DNA from: Ruminococcus sp.
GTDB taxonomy: Bacteria > Bacillota > Clostridia > Oscillospirales > Ruminococcaceae
Assembly (NCBI GenBank): GCA_017519415.1
Contig: JAFWSI010000018.1
Coordinates: 1-34,963 of the forward strand
DNA: 34,963 bases
Reading direction: 5' to 3'
Part shown: positions 1-7,888 of the stretch, one piece after another
Numbering within the stretch: position 1 is the stretch's first letter
How the letters are laid out: every line of letters starts with the position of its first letter
Program-made: the position numbers and the translations under genes
Notes under the pieces: generated by a model
Databases searched by the model: none
Told to the model about the DNA's origin: nothing
What the model saw: the letters and a program-made list of their open reading frames with translations, nothing else

Positions 1-120
1 GATGTTGCCTCTTACCTGCTGGTCAGCAGCATAAGCGGAAGGAACCGAAGGGACACTTGAAGCTACCATCAGCGCTGTAACGCTTGCGCCGACGAGCCTC
101 TTGAAGATGCCCTTTTTCAT
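1..120 (-). CDS. Secreted protein, N-terminal fragment (signal peptide only)
   Basis: Only the first 40 codons are inside the window; the gene runs off the left edge. The visible part is a classic Sec signal peptide: positively charged start (MKKGIFKRLVGAS), a hydrophobic core, and a likely AYA-A signal peptidase I site near residue 29. A GTGAGGA ribosome site precedes the ATG at 120. The mature protein is not visible, so no function can be given; in Ruminococcus-like organisms such signal peptides often precede secreted polysaccharide-degrading enzymes, but nothing here proves that. Confidence 0.75.
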   Translation of the reverse strand, partial: MKKGIFKRLVGASVTALMVASSVPSVPSAYAADQQVRGNI

Positions 121-235
121 GTTGATCATTCCTCACTTTCTAATGATGAATAAAATAAATTACTATACCAAGAAGAAACATAAAAGCCCATTTGCTTTCT
201 CTACCCTCGTCCTCCTTAGTACTCACAATAATTTT

Positions 236-264
236 ATTACATTTCTGTGAATAATTCAAGTCAA
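236..264 (-). promoter_or_regulatory. Candidate sigma-A promoter for the secreted protein
   Basis: Read on the minus strand: TTGACT (264-259), 17-bp spacer, TGTAAT (241-236). It would give a leader of roughly 110 nt before the ATG at 120. The -10 box is imperfect and there are other AT-rich alternatives nearby. Confidence 0.45.
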
Positions 265-640
265 TTCTTGCTAACAATAATTTTGCCCCTCCATTTTTTC
301 GCTATATTTGTACAAATACGTTTTTCTATGTTGCACGATTTTATACATTCCGACTGTATAATGTCACAATTGTGCAATTCCGTGTATATATCTTCGTTTA
401 CATATAGTATTTTTAGTATATAATATTACTACGCTGCAACTCCGCAAAAAACACGATAAGTTATGCCCGGCACAAAAAATCACACCCTGATGTCATCGGC
501 TTTTTTAAAATAAACATATCACTTTTTGCTCTTTAATGTGCAAATTGTGCTACGGTATTATTCCGTTCATAACAAAACGATCTCATTTTGGTCAGAGAAA
601 ACAGCTCCCGCAAACCGCAGAAACATCTGTGTTTTTTCTG
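265..640. other. AT-rich intergenic stretch without a supportable gene
   Basis: This stretch lies between two divergent transcription units. It contains a CACAATTGTG palindrome at 365-374 and a TGTATAAT motif at 355-362 whose nearest -35-like sequence (TTGCAC, 331-336) is 20 bp away, too far for a normal promoter. A weak hairpin followed by six T residues lies around 484-507. I see no convincing RNA gene or open frame with a ribosome site. Confidence 0.4.
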
Positions 641-669
641 TTGATTGCCATAACAAAATATAGTATAAT
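641..669 (+). promoter_or_regulatory. Sigma-A promoter of the DUF3795-AAC(3)-GT2 operon
   Basis: TTGATT at 641-646, 17-bp spacer, perfect TATAAT at 664-669. The first gene starts 75 bp downstream with AAAGGAGG in front of its ATG. Confidence 0.75.
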
Positions 670-743
670 AATATCAGAAAACGCGGAGAGTTTACGTCAG
701 CAGCGGCTCCCGCCGAACAGCTGACCCAAAGGAGGAATATAAT

Positions 744-1157
744 ATGAAACGTGAGCTTGGAATAGCAAGGTGCGGTCTTGCCTGCTGCCTGTGCAGCGAA
801 AACACAGAATGCAAAGGCTGTAAACGGGACGGCTTTCTCGAGCTTTCCTGGTGCAAGGACGCCGAATGGTGTGAGAACAGGAAATGCGTGATTGGAAAGG
901 GTCTCAGGGGCTGCTATGAATGCGAGCCCGAAAACTGCCGCAAGGGTCTCTACGCAGAAAAGATAAAGGCGCGCGGCTTCGCGGAGTTTGCAAGAAGATA
1001 CGGCGTTGAGGAGCTTCTGGACTGCCTCGGGCGCAACGAAAAAGCGGGCATAGTCTATCACCGTGAGGGCATTATGGGAGATTATGACGAATTTGACGAC
1101 ATCGAAAAGCTGATAAGCTTTATCAGGAACGGGACACATTCAGAAAACGGAGACTGA
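744..1157 (+). CDS. Cysteine-rich DUF3795-family protein
   Basis: The 137-aa product carries 12 cysteines in its first 65 residues (C10, C14, C15, C17, C23, C26, C37, C43, C48, C57, C60, C65), and the opening CGLACCLCSE pattern is typical of the DUF3795 family. Family members are small soluble proteins presumed to bind zinc or another metal; no biochemical role is established. The C-terminal half is helical and without cysteines. The start is fixed by AAAGGAGG just upstream. The next gene begins one base after the stop codon, so the two are co-translated in an operon with an AAC(3)-type acetyltransferase and a glycosyltransferase. Family assignment is from the Cys pattern; function is unknown. 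Confidence 0.8.
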   Translation: MKRELGIARCGLACCLCSENTECKGCKRDGFLELSWCKDAEWCENRKCVIGKGLRGCYECEPENCRKGLYAEKIKARGFAEFARRYGVEELLDCLGRNEKAGIVYHREGIMGDYDEFDDIEKLISFIRNGTHSENGD

Positions 1158-1158
1158 A

Positions 1159-1914
1159 ATGGTAACGGGAGATCAATTAAAAAAGGAACTTGCGGAACTG
1201 GGCGTCGGAAAGGGCATGGCTCTGGAGGTGCATTCCTCTCTCAGCAGCTTCGGAGAGCTGGAGGGAGGAGCTGTTACCGTTATCGACACCCTCAAGGAGC
1301 TCGTTACCGAAGAGGGAAGCATTTTCATGCCCGCTCTCAGACTGAGCAGGGAGCTCGGGCTCACCGATGAGGATAAACGCCTCGGGATCACAGTAAAAAT
1401 AAAGATACTCGGCCCCGATGCGGAAAGAACTGCAATGGGCATAGTAGCTGATACCTTCCGCAGAATGCCGGATACCTTCACGGGTCGTGATACCATAAGC
1501 ACCTCCGGCTGGGGAAAGCACGGCAGGGAAGCTCTGAAGGGCGGTCTTGATTACGCCATACACAACGGCGGAAAAGCGCTGCTGCTTGGAGTTGATATAT
1601 ACAAGCTGACCGCGATGCACTATGTTGAGGGGATAACTCCCGGGGATATAAACGCACGGTTTGCTCCCACAGAGGAGATCGGCAGGATATACCCTCCCGA
1701 CAAATGGTTAATCGAAGCGGGTCACCCGCCGGTGAAGGCGTGGTACAAAATACAGTCCGCAGCATACGAAAAAGGTCTTATAAAGGAAGCCACCATAGGC
1801 GGCTGCAAGGTCATGTTCTTCGATATATGGTCTGTGGTATCGATTTACGAGAATGAGCTGAGAAACGATCCCTACGGTCTGTGGGGAATGGAGAAACAAG
1901 GAGGCCGGAAATGA
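1159..1914 (+). CDS. AAC(3)-family N-acetyltransferase
   Basis: The 251-aa protein begins with the family signature HSSLSSFGELEGGAVTVIDTL (residues 25-45) and contains the later conserved segments LLLGVDIYKLTAMHYVEG (about 141-158) and TIGGCKVMFF near the C-terminus. This matches the aminoglycoside 3-N-acetyltransferase / YokD family, which transfers acetyl from acetyl-CoA to an amino group. Chromosomal members in Firmicutes often have unknown natural substrates, so aminoglycoside resistance cannot be claimed. A GGAG lies 6 bases before the ATG, inside the end of the upstream gene. Its stop overlaps the next start (ATGA at 1911-1914), so it is translationally coupled to the glycosyltransferase. 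Confidence 0.85.
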   Translation: MVTGDQLKKELAELGVGKGMALEVHSSLSSFGELEGGAVTVIDTLKELVTEEGSIFMPALRLSRELGLTDEDKRLGITVKIKILGPDAERTAMGIVADTFRRMPDTFTGRDTISTSGWGKHGREALKGGLDYAIHNGGKALLLGVDIYKLTAMHYVEGITPGDINARFAPTEEIGRIYPPDKWLIEAGHPPVKAWYKIQSAAYEKGLIKEATIGGCKVMFFDIWSVVSIYENELRNDPYGLWGMEKQGGRK

Positions 1915-2642
1915 ACGCGTTATTTTCTGTTATCATCCCCGCCCACAACGAGGAAAAATACATAGGCAAATGCCTGAAAGCCATAAAAGCTGCGGCAAAG
2001 GAGAGCCGTGACAGCGTTGAGATCGTCGTAGTTGCGAACCGCTGTACGGACAGGACTGCCGATATTGCAAGACGCTTCGGAGCCGTTGTTACCGAAAACC
2101 ATGACAAATGCATAAGCAGTATCAGAAACTCGGGCGTAAGGGCTTCGCACGGCAGGATAATAGTCACCATAGACGCTGACAGCATCATGGCAAGAAGCAC
2201 ATTTGCGGAGATAAAGCATTTCCTCTTTTCAGGAAAATACATCGGCGGCGGAGCGGTCCCGAAATTCGACCGTATGTCCCTCGGTATCGCTGTTTCCTCC
2301 GCTTATGTCGCCCTTAATCTCATACCGATGATGATAAAGAGCGGCGGTCCCCTTTCGGGAACTATGTTCTGGTGCAGGCGCAGGGATTTCGACAGGATAG
2401 GCGGTTTCGATGAAAGCCTTGTGAGCCTTGAGGATATGGACTTCGCAAGACGGCTCAGGGCTCTCGGAAAGACCTGCGGAAAAAAATACGGGACCCTGAG
2501 AAAGTCCCGCATTGTGACCTCAAGCCGTAAATTCGACGAATTCGGAGACTGGTACCTGCTGAAGGACCGCAGACTGACAAAGGCCATATTCACGGGCAGA
2601 GACAGGAAAGCTGCCGATAAATTCTACTATGATGTGCGGTAG
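1911..2642 (+). CDS. Family 2 glycosyltransferase, soluble
   Basis: The protein is 243 aa. The N-terminus FSVIIPAHNEEKYIGKCLKAI is the nucleotide-sugar binding start of GT-A fold family 2 enzymes. It is followed by ANRCTDRTADIA, the metal-binding segment VTIDADS (DxD-like), and the acceptor-region GGFDESLVSLEDMDFARRL with the catalytic ED motif. There are no clear membrane helices. I chose ATG 1911 because AAGGAGG (1898-1904) sits six bases before it; a GTG 30 bases upstream has no such site. It overlaps the acetyltransferase stop by four bases. Sugar donor and acceptor are unknown. With an acetyltransferase in the same operon, modification of a cell-surface glycan or small molecule is possible, but that is inference. 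Confidence 0.85.
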   Translation: MNALFSVIIPAHNEEKYIGKCLKAIKAAAKESRDSVEIVVVANRCTDRTADIARRFGAVVTENHDKCISSIRNSGVRASHGRIIVTIDADSIMARSTFAEIKHFLFSGKYIGGGAVPKFDRMSLGIAVSSAYVALNLIPMMIKSGGPLSGTMFWCRRRDFDRIGGFDESLVSLEDMDFARRLRALGKTCGKKYGTLRKSRIVTSSRKFDEFGDWYLLKDRRLTKAIFTGRDRKAADKFYYDVR

Positions 2643-2695
2643 GGCCCCTGTCTGAAAAACCTCCCGCAGCGATGTATCACTCTACGGAGCGTAGA

Positions 2696-2737
2696 TTGAC
2701 TTTTGTCCGGATACGGGTTACAATGAGGATACGGACA
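2696..2737 (+). promoter_or_regulatory. Sigma-A promoter with overlapping repeat operator candidate
   Basis: TTGACT (2696-2701), 17-bp spacer, TACAAT (2719-2724). Two exact GGATACGG direct repeats (2709-2716 and 2727-2734) have an 18-bp period and flank the -10. A TGTCCG/CGGACA inverted pair (2704-2709 and 2732-2737) overlaps the same region. A 6-bp hairpin (2681-2686 / 2690-2695) abuts the -35 and may be the end of the upstream operon or a further operator half-site. The layout suits repression by the downstream XRE protein. Confidence 0.6.
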
Positions 2738-2763
2738 GGCTCCGTGATACAGGAGGCGATAAA

Positions 2764-3390
2764 ATGGATCAGATAAAAACAGGAGCACTGATAAAGCAGC
2801 TCAGAACAGACTCGGGACTTACCCAGAAGCAGCTGGCGGACAGGCTCTGTGTCAGCGACAAGGCGGTCTCAAAGTGGGAGTGCGGGAACGGTATCCCCGA
2901 CATATCGCTGCTTTCAGAGCTTGCGGAAATATTCGGCACCGATATACAGACACTGCTCTCAGGCAGTATGAATAAAAACGAAAGCGGGAAGGGAAATATG
3001 AAGAAGCTCAGATTCTATGTATGCAGGGAATGCGGCAATATAATCACCTCCGCCTCGGAGGCTTCCGTTACCTGCTGCGGCAGCAGACTTGCTCCCCTCG
3101 AGGCAAAAAAGGCTGAGGATGGGGAATTGCTGAAGGTGGAGGACATAGGCGGTGAATGGTTCATATCCTCGGACCATGAGATGAAAAAGGAGCACTATAT
3201 CTCCTTTGTGGCATATATCGCCGACAGCTCCACCATGATGTTCAGACAGTACCCCGAATGGGACCTTCAGCTCACTCTGCCCCTTTACCGCTCGGGACTC
3301 CTTGTGTGGTACTGCACACAGCACGGGCTATTCTATCAGGATATACGCAGGAGCGCAGCTCCGCAGAACAGTCAGCAGTCAGAGCATTGA
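2764..3390 (+). CDS. XRE-family regulator with C-terminal zinc-ribbon domain
   Basis: Residues 8-62 form a Cro/CI-type helix-turn-helix (LTQKQLADRLCVSDKAVSKWE). Residues 80-110 hold CREC...CC (C87, C90, C104, C105), a zinc-ribbon or desulforedoxin-like metal site. The remainder (about 125-200) resembles the immunoglobulin-like metal domain of desulfoferrodoxin relatives, though without a motif I can name with certainty. The protein is therefore a cytoplasmic DNA-binding protein that may sense metal or redox state. It is monocistronic: its own promoter lies upstream and a strong terminator follows. AGGAGG precedes the ATG by five bases. Repeats overlapping its promoter suggest autoregulation. 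No neighbouring target gene is obvious. Confidence 0.75.
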   Translation: MDQIKTGALIKQLRTDSGLTQKQLADRLCVSDKAVSKWECGNGIPDISLLSELAEIFGTDIQTLLSGSMNKNESGKGNMKKLRFYVCRECGNIITSASEASVTCCGSRLAPLEAKKAEDGELLKVEDIGGEWFISSDHEMKKEHYISFVAYIADSSTMMFRQYPEWDLQLTLPLYRSGLLVWYCTQHGLFYQDIRRSAAPQNSQQSEH

Positions 3391-3411
3391 CAGTATTCTT
3401 GCCAAAACACA

Positions 3412-3446
3412 CAGCCGCAGGAGATGATCTCCTGCGGCTGTTTTTT
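3412..3446 (+). terminator. Rho-independent terminator after the zinc-ribbon XRE gene
   Basis: A perfect 13-bp stem (3412-3424 with 3428-3440), TGA loop, then six T residues. Confidence 0.92.
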
Positions 3447-3495
3447 ACTGCTTTTGCTTTCAAACAGCCGTTTTGGCCTGAAAACAATTCAAACC

Positions 3496-3525
3496 TTGAC
3501 AAAGCCATAACAAATGTGGTATCAT
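3496..3525 (+). promoter_or_regulatory. Sigma-A promoter of the XRE-cupin / acyl-CoA synthetase operon
   Basis: A consensus TTGACA (3496-3501), 18-bp spacer, TATCAT (3520-3525). The first gene starts 38 bp downstream behind AAGGAGG. Confidence 0.75.
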
Positions 3526-3563
3526 AAATAAGTATATATAAATATATTTAAGGAGGTCACGCT

Positions 3564-4109
3564 ATGGATACTATCAATGAGATCACAGCAAGGATCCGTG
3601 AACTGCGCGAGGTATGCGACTATTCGCAGGAAAAGCTTGCACAGGAGCTCGGCCTTACGGCAGAGCAGTACGCAAGCTATGAAGAAAACGGTGATTTTCC
3701 CATTAGCGTCATCTATGAGATCGCCAATAAATTCGGCGTCGATTTCAACGAACTCGTTACAGGAGAACCCAGCCGTATCGACACATTTCAGGTCGTCCGC
3801 CGCGGCAAGGGCAGAAGCATAAGCCGTTTCCCCGGCTACCGCTTCAAGGATCTGGCATTCCGCTATGCGGACAAGGTCATGCAGCCCCTTCTCGTTACTC
3901 TTGAGCCCTCCGACGAGCCCGCAAAGCTTGTAAGCCATTCGGGTCAGGAGTTCAATCTCGTGCTCAAGGGCACCGTTGCCGTCGTCTTTGAGGATCAGGA
4001 GATCGTTCTCAACGAGGGAGATTCCATATATTTCAACCCCACATATCTCCACGGACAGCGCTGCGTCGGCGATTCAAAGGCAAGATTTCTGACTGTTATC
4101 GCTGAATGA
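3564..4109 (+). CDS. XRE-family regulator with C-terminal cupin domain
   Basis: The 181-aa protein has an N-terminal helix-turn-helix (residues about 8-60, SQEKLAQELGLTAEQYASYE) joined to a cupin_2 beta-barrel (about 115-180). The cupin motif is visible as SHSGQEFNLVLKGTVAVVF followed by LNEGDSIYFNPTYLHG, with histidines and a glutamate in metal- or ligand-binding positions. HTH-cupin proteins usually bind a small molecule and control adjacent metabolic genes. Here the next gene, 39 bases downstream and without an intervening promoter, encodes an acyl-CoA synthetase, so a carboxylate or acyl-CoA is a sensible effector guess. AAGGAGG lies seven bases before the start codon. Confidence 0.88.
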   Translation: MDTINEITARIRELREVCDYSQEKLAQELGLTAEQYASYEENGDFPISVIYEIANKFGVDFNELVTGEPSRIDTFQVVRRGKGRSISRFPGYRFKDLAFRYADKVMQPLLVTLEPSDEPAKLVSHSGQEFNLVLKGTVAVVFEDQEIVLNEGDSIYFNPTYLHGQRCVGDSKARFLTVIAE

Positions 4110-4148
4110 TCAGCTTTATAACGCATATATAAAGGAGTTTTTACTGAA

Positions 4149-5822
4149 ATGCTTTTAGACCGTTATCTTCCTCGCATTGAATTCGATTCATATGAGGATT
4201 TCGTACAGAATTACCGGGTAAACGTTCCCGATAACTTCAATTTCGGCTGGGACATCGTTGACGAATGGGCAAAGCAGGAGCCCGAGAAAAAAGCTCTGGT
4301 ATGGCTCAGTCACGACAAAAAGGAGCGCACCTTCACATTTACCGATATATCAAAGCTCTCCAATCAGACCTGCCACTATTTCCGAAGTCTCGGACTGAAA
4401 AAGGGCGACGTCGTACTGCTGATACTCCGCCGCCGCTGGGAATACTGGGTAATCGCCACCGCTCTTCACAAGCTGGGCGTTATACTTATCCCCGGAAACC
4501 TGCTCTTCACGGCGCATGATATAGCCTACCGCGGCAATATGGCAGGCATTTCCGCCATAATCGCCTGCGATGACGAATACATACGCAGGCAGATTGACGA
4601 GGCAGCTCCCCAGATAGAGACTCTCCGCAAGAAGATAGCCGTTGCGGAGCCCCGCGAGGGCTGGGACTACTTCGAGGACGAGATAGAAAAGTATCCCGAC
4701 ACCTTTGAGCGCCCCACCGGCGATCAGGCTACCAAATCCACAGATACCATGCTCATATACTTCACATCAGGCTCAACAGGTATGCCTAAAATGGTATGTC
4801 ATAACTTCGCACACCCCCTCGGCCATATCGTTACCGCCAAATACTGGCATCAGGTACAGGAGAACAAGCTCCATATGTCCATATCCGATTCGGGCTGGGC
4901 AAAGTTCGGCTGGGGAAAGATCTACGGCCAGTGGATATGCGGCGCCATACAGTTCGCATACGACTTCACGGGCAGATTCAACGCCAAGGACATACTCGAG
5001 GTAATAAGCCATTACAAGCTCACTACCTTCTGCGCACCTCCCACTATGTACAGATTCATGCTTCAGGAGGATATGACGCAGTACGACCTGTCCTCGATAC
5101 AGAATTTCTGCAACGCGGGCGAGCCCCTCAACCCCGAGGTATTCAACCGTATCTACGAGCTTACGGGCAAGAAGATGCGCGAGGGCTTCGGTCAGACCGA
5201 GGGAACGGTTCTTATTGCAAACTTCCCGTGGATAGACCCCAAGCCCGGCTCAACCGGCAAGCCCTCTCCTCTTTACAATATCCGCCTCCTCCGTCCCGAC
5301 GGTACGGAATGCGAGGACGGCGAGGAAGGAAGCATCATGGCGTGCGGCATAGACAAGCAGCACCCCACCGGCCTTTTCTGCGGCTACTACAAGAACCCCG
5401 AGCTCACCGAGGCTGTTCTCGGCGGTGAGAACTACGATACCGGCGACGTTGCATGGCGCGACTCCAAGGGCTATTTCTGGTTCGTCGGAAGAAACGACGA
5501 CGTTATCAAGTGCTCGGGCTACCGCATAGGACCCTTCGAGGTAGAGAGCGCTCTCCTCACTCATCCTGCTGTAGTTGAATCGGCTATAACAGGCGCACCC
5601 GATCCCATAAGAGGTCAGGTGGTAAAGGCTACGGTAGTACTGGCAAAGGGCTATACTCCCTCTCCCGAGCTCACAAAGGAGCTCCAGGATCATGTAAAGC
5701 ACGAGACCGCACCATATAAATATCCCCGCGTCATCGAATACGTGGACGAGCTCCCGAAAACTCTCGGAGGCAAGATCAAACGCGCTCAGATCCGTCACAA
5801 CGACGAGGAAGCAGCAAAATAA
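4149..5822 (+). CDS. AMP-forming acyl-CoA synthetase (ACSM-like)
   Basis: This 557-aa enzyme of the ANL superfamily activates a carboxylate with ATP to an acyl-adenylate and then forms the CoA thioester. The phosphate loop YFTSGSTGMPKMVCHN is at residues 204-219, GFGQTEGT is motif A5, YDTGDVAWRDSKGYFWFVGRNDDVIK covers A7-A8, and the C-terminal KTLGGKIKR carries the catalytic lysine. The N-terminus and overall length fit the medium-chain / acetoacetyl-CoA-like subgroup rather than acetyl-CoA synthetase proper. The substrate is not determinable from sequence. It follows an HTH-cupin regulator in the same transcript, and AAAGGAG precedes the ATG. A shared convergent terminator closes the operon. 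Confidence 0.9.
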   Translation: MLLDRYLPRIEFDSYEDFVQNYRVNVPDNFNFGWDIVDEWAKQEPEKKALVWLSHDKKERTFTFTDISKLSNQTCHYFRSLGLKKGDVVLLILRRRWEYWVIATALHKLGVILIPGNLLFTAHDIAYRGNMAGISAIIACDDEYIRRQIDEAAPQIETLRKKIAVAEPREGWDYFEDEIEKYPDTFERPTGDQATKSTDTMLIYFTSGSTGMPKMVCHNFAHPLGHIVTAKYWHQVQENKLHMSISDSGWAKFGWGKIYGQWICGAIQFAYDFTGRFNAKDILEVISHYKLTTFCAPPTMYRFMLQEDMTQYDLSSIQNFCNAGEPLNPEVFNRIYELTGKKMREGFGQTEGTVLIANFPWIDPKPGSTGKPSPLYNIRLLRPDGTECEDGEEGSIMACGIDKQHPTGLFCGYYKNPELTEAVLGGENYDTGDVAWRDSKGYFWFVGRNDDVIKCSGYRIGPFEVESALLTHPAVVESAITGAPDPIRGQVVKATVVLAKGYTPSPELTKELQDHVKHETAPYKYPRVIEYVDELPKTLGGKIKRAQIRHNDEEAAK

Positions 5823-5849
5823 AAATACGGCTTGCAGCCGTGCATACAG

Positions 5850-5878
5850 AAAGCCGACGCATGAGCGCCGGCTTTTTA
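5850..5878 (+). terminator. Rho-independent terminator between acyl-CoA synthetase and the kinase gene
   Basis: Stem 5850-5860 with 5865-5875 (one A/C mismatch), ATGA loop, T-run on the plus strand; the opposite strand also has a T-rich flank, so it may serve the convergent kinase gene as well. A smaller CGGCT/AGCCG hairpin precedes it at 5828-5840. Confidence 0.8.
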
Positions 5879-5881
5879 TTT

Positions 5882-7168
5882 TTACATATGTTCGTTTCTG
5901 AGGTGGATTACTATATCCAGGCAGAAGCTGTGATCGTCGGTGATAATATCCACGGTGCCGTCGTACTTATGCACCGTATTCACTATATTCGATATACCGA
6001 AGCCGTGGAGCTCCTTATCCGCCTTGGAGGTGACAAACCTGTCATGGTCCTTGAAGGTCACGGACTCGAATATAGGATTGGATATTTTCAGAAAATAATA
6101 GCCCTGTCTGAAATCTGAAACTATGCTTATCTCCTTTGGCTGACCCGACTTGTCCTTTGAACAGGCCTCGACAGCATTATCGATGGCATTCGAGAAGATT
6201 ATGCAGCAGTCCGCGTCCTTTATGCCCATTGTCGGAGCAAAGCCGCTGAACACTATGGAGGCGCCTGCTTCCTTTGCCCTTGCGTTCTTGCTGCTCAGCA
6301 GTGAATCCACGATGATGTTTCCCGTATCGAATTCTTTTTTCTCAAAGGAGGACATATACTCTATATCGTTGATATACTCGACTGCCTTTTCCGTCTCGTT
6401 CTCCTCGATAAGGCTCCTCAGACAGATTATATGGTTCTTGAGATCGTGCCTGAAGCTGCGGAACTCCGAATGGAGCTGATTTATCTTCTTATAGTATTCC
6501 ACCTGATTTTCTATCTGATCGGTAAGCACGGCGGATACCGCCCTGTGACGCCTTACCGAAGCCGATGAGTGAACGGTCATCAGCAGTACAGCCACAAAGC
6601 CTATCATGGTCGGTATCATTACGGCCTTGGATATTTTTTGAAGTGCAGGTTTGCCCGCCGTCTTCATGAAAAGATTAACAAGAAGCGCCATTATAAGTAT
6701 CAGTACATAATGCTTTCTCGGTACGGAGCTCAGCGCCTGCCGCAGCGTTATCTCCATCTTCTTTTTCCTGATAACAAGTATAATTATCAGCAATACGAGC
6801 GATTCAGCCGTCATGGAAACAGTATCCAGTCCGGTGCCTCCGGCAAAGAAGGCACGGAAGACCGTGGAATAGGTCTGACTCGTCAGAAAAGAGCATATGG
6901 TGATATACACCACATTCAGCCTTATGCACCCGAATATCAGTGAATAGGCCGCAAACCGCCCGAACATCAGGACTATCAGGATGCACAGCTTTATGATAAA
7001 CGGTCCCGCCATAAAGTATGTCTTTAGCAATGGAGCAAGTGCAGGTATAATAAGCACCGCAGCGACAAAAACATATCCGTGCTTTCTTCTCAGTCCCGTC
7101 AGGAGCTCTATGGTCATGTAGACCATAAATGAGCAAAGCAGGCTTGCCGCAAAATAAACGTATATCAT
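5882..7168 (-). CDS. GHKL-type sensor histidine kinase (AgrC-like)
   Basis: About 428 aa. The N-terminal half (roughly residues 3-200) contains five to six hydrophobic segments typical of peptide-sensing AgrC/ComD-type kinases. A coiled linker leads to the phosphoacceptor motif FRHDLKNHI (His near 241). The ATPase part shows the N box NAIDNAVEAC and the G box HGFGISNI, the GHKL form that pairs with LytTR regulators. ATG 7168 was chosen because GGGTGAG lies about five bases upstream; a GTG three codons earlier is an alternative. It is 12 bases downstream of the regulator stop, so the two are co-transcribed. The probable signal is a peptide; the divergent 13-codon gene at 8070 is the obvious candidate. 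Confidence 0.88.
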   Translation of the reverse strand: MIYVYFAASLLCSFMVYMTIELLTGLRRKHGYVFVAAVLIIPALAPLLKTYFMAGPFIIKLCILIVLMFGRFAAYSLIFGCIRLNVVYITICSFLTSQTYSTVFRAFFAGGTGLDTVSMTAESLVLLIIILVIRKKKMEITLRQALSSVPRKHYVLILIMALLVNLFMKTAGKPALQKISKAVMIPTMIGFVAVLLMTVHSSASVRRHRAVSAVLTDQIENQVEYYKKINQLHSEFRSFRHDLKNHIICLRSLIEENETEKAVEYINDIEYMSSFEKKEFDTGNIIVDSLLSSKNARAKEAGASIVFSGFAPTMGIKDADCCIIFSNAIDNAVEACSKDKSGQPKEISIVSDFRQGYYFLKISNPIFESVTFKDHDRFVTSKADKELHGFGISNIVNTVHKYDGTVDIITDDHSFCLDIVIHLRNEHM

Positions 7169-7180
7169 AGCGCTCACCCG

Positions 7181-7882
7181 TCAGAACGCATAGCGCCTGA
7201 TAAAATCCGAAAAGGCCTTCTTGAAGGGAGAAAGCTTCATTTTGCTTATAAGCGCCCTTTCGTTGTTGTCGAACAGTATATTCGCAGAATCGTGGGAGAC
7301 TATATGCCTTAAGCCCACAAGATAGGTCCTGTGGGATCTGAAGAACATATCCTGCGGGAGCATCTTTTCCACCTCGTTTAAAGTGCCCTTATAGAGAATG
7401 CTCTCCTCTCCGTCCCTTATGTAGCAGTATTTTCCCGAGGCCTCGGCATACACTATATCATGTATGTTTATCCTTTTGGTGACGTCGTCGGTCTTTACGA
7501 GTATATAATTGCTGTCATCGAGCTGGCGCAGGTAGCTGTCCATGGCGTCAAAGAGCTTGTCCTTTTCCACGGGCTTCACGAGGAAGCGGTAGGCATTGAC
7601 CTTGAATGCGTCAAAGACAACATGGGGATAGCTCGTAAGGAAAATTATGGGTACATTTATCTTTCTCTGTCTCAGCATATCGGAGGTCTCGAGTCCGTCA
7701 AGCCCCTCCATCTGATAATCCATGAAGATAAGGTCGTGTTTTATTGTGCTGGCAAGAAGATCCCGTCCGCAGGAGTAGTCATAGTAATCGGTATCAAGAT
7801 GGTGGAGCACCGAATATTCGTCAAGATATTCCTTGAGTATCTTGTGGAATGTTTCCTTGTCGTCGCATATTGCAATTTTCAT
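7181..7882 (-). CDS. LytTR-family response regulator (AgrA-like)
   Basis: The 233-aa protein has a receiver domain at residues 1-120 with acidic pocket CDD (6-8), phosphoacceptor D55 in HDLIFMDYQMEG, a conserved T/S near LTSYP, and K103 in the FLVKPV segment. The LytTR DNA-binding domain follows (about 130-230: ILVKTDDVTKRINIHDIVYAEASGKYCYI, RSHRTYLVGLRHI). Such regulators bind paired direct repeats about two helical turns apart, and such a pair lies in the divergent intergenic region (7950-7980). The ATG itself has no ribosome site; a good one (AAAGGAG) is about 30 bases upstream, in front of a six-codon mini-ORF that stops six bases before this start. Translation may depend on reinitiation. 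It is co-transcribed with the GHKL kinase. Confidence 0.9.
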   Translation of the reverse strand: MKIAICDDKETFHKILKEYLDEYSVLHHLDTDYYDYSCGRDLLASTIKHDLIFMDYQMEGLDGLETSDMLRQRKINVPIIFLTSYPHVVFDAFKVNAYRFLVKPVEKDKLFDAMDSYLRQLDDSNYILVKTDDVTKRINIHDIVYAEASGKYCYIRDGEESILYKGTLNEVEKMLPQDMFFRSHRTYLVGLRHIVSHDSANILFDNNERALISKMKLSPFKKAFSDFIRRYAF

Positions 7883-7888
7883 AATATT

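Noticed and set aside
126-191. 21-codon frame MGFYVSSWYS... in the leader of the secreted protein, ending five bases before its start
   Set aside because: It would be well placed for a leader peptide, but its ATG lacks a ribosome site at normal distance, and the composition is unremarkable. Not strong enough to list as a gene.
536-724. 62-codon frame on the plus strand ahead of the DUF3795 operon
   Set aside because: No ribosome site, it crosses the promoter at 641-669 and has low-complexity AT-driven sequence.
567-1139. 190-codon minus-strand frame opposite the DUF3795 gene
   Set aside because: Antisense shadow of a well-supported gene; no ribosome site and no recognisable domain.
1159-1914. 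Aminoglycoside resistance gene
   Set aside because: The family match is good, but the chromosomal operon setting with a glycosyltransferase and the lack of any mobile context do not support an acquired resistance role.
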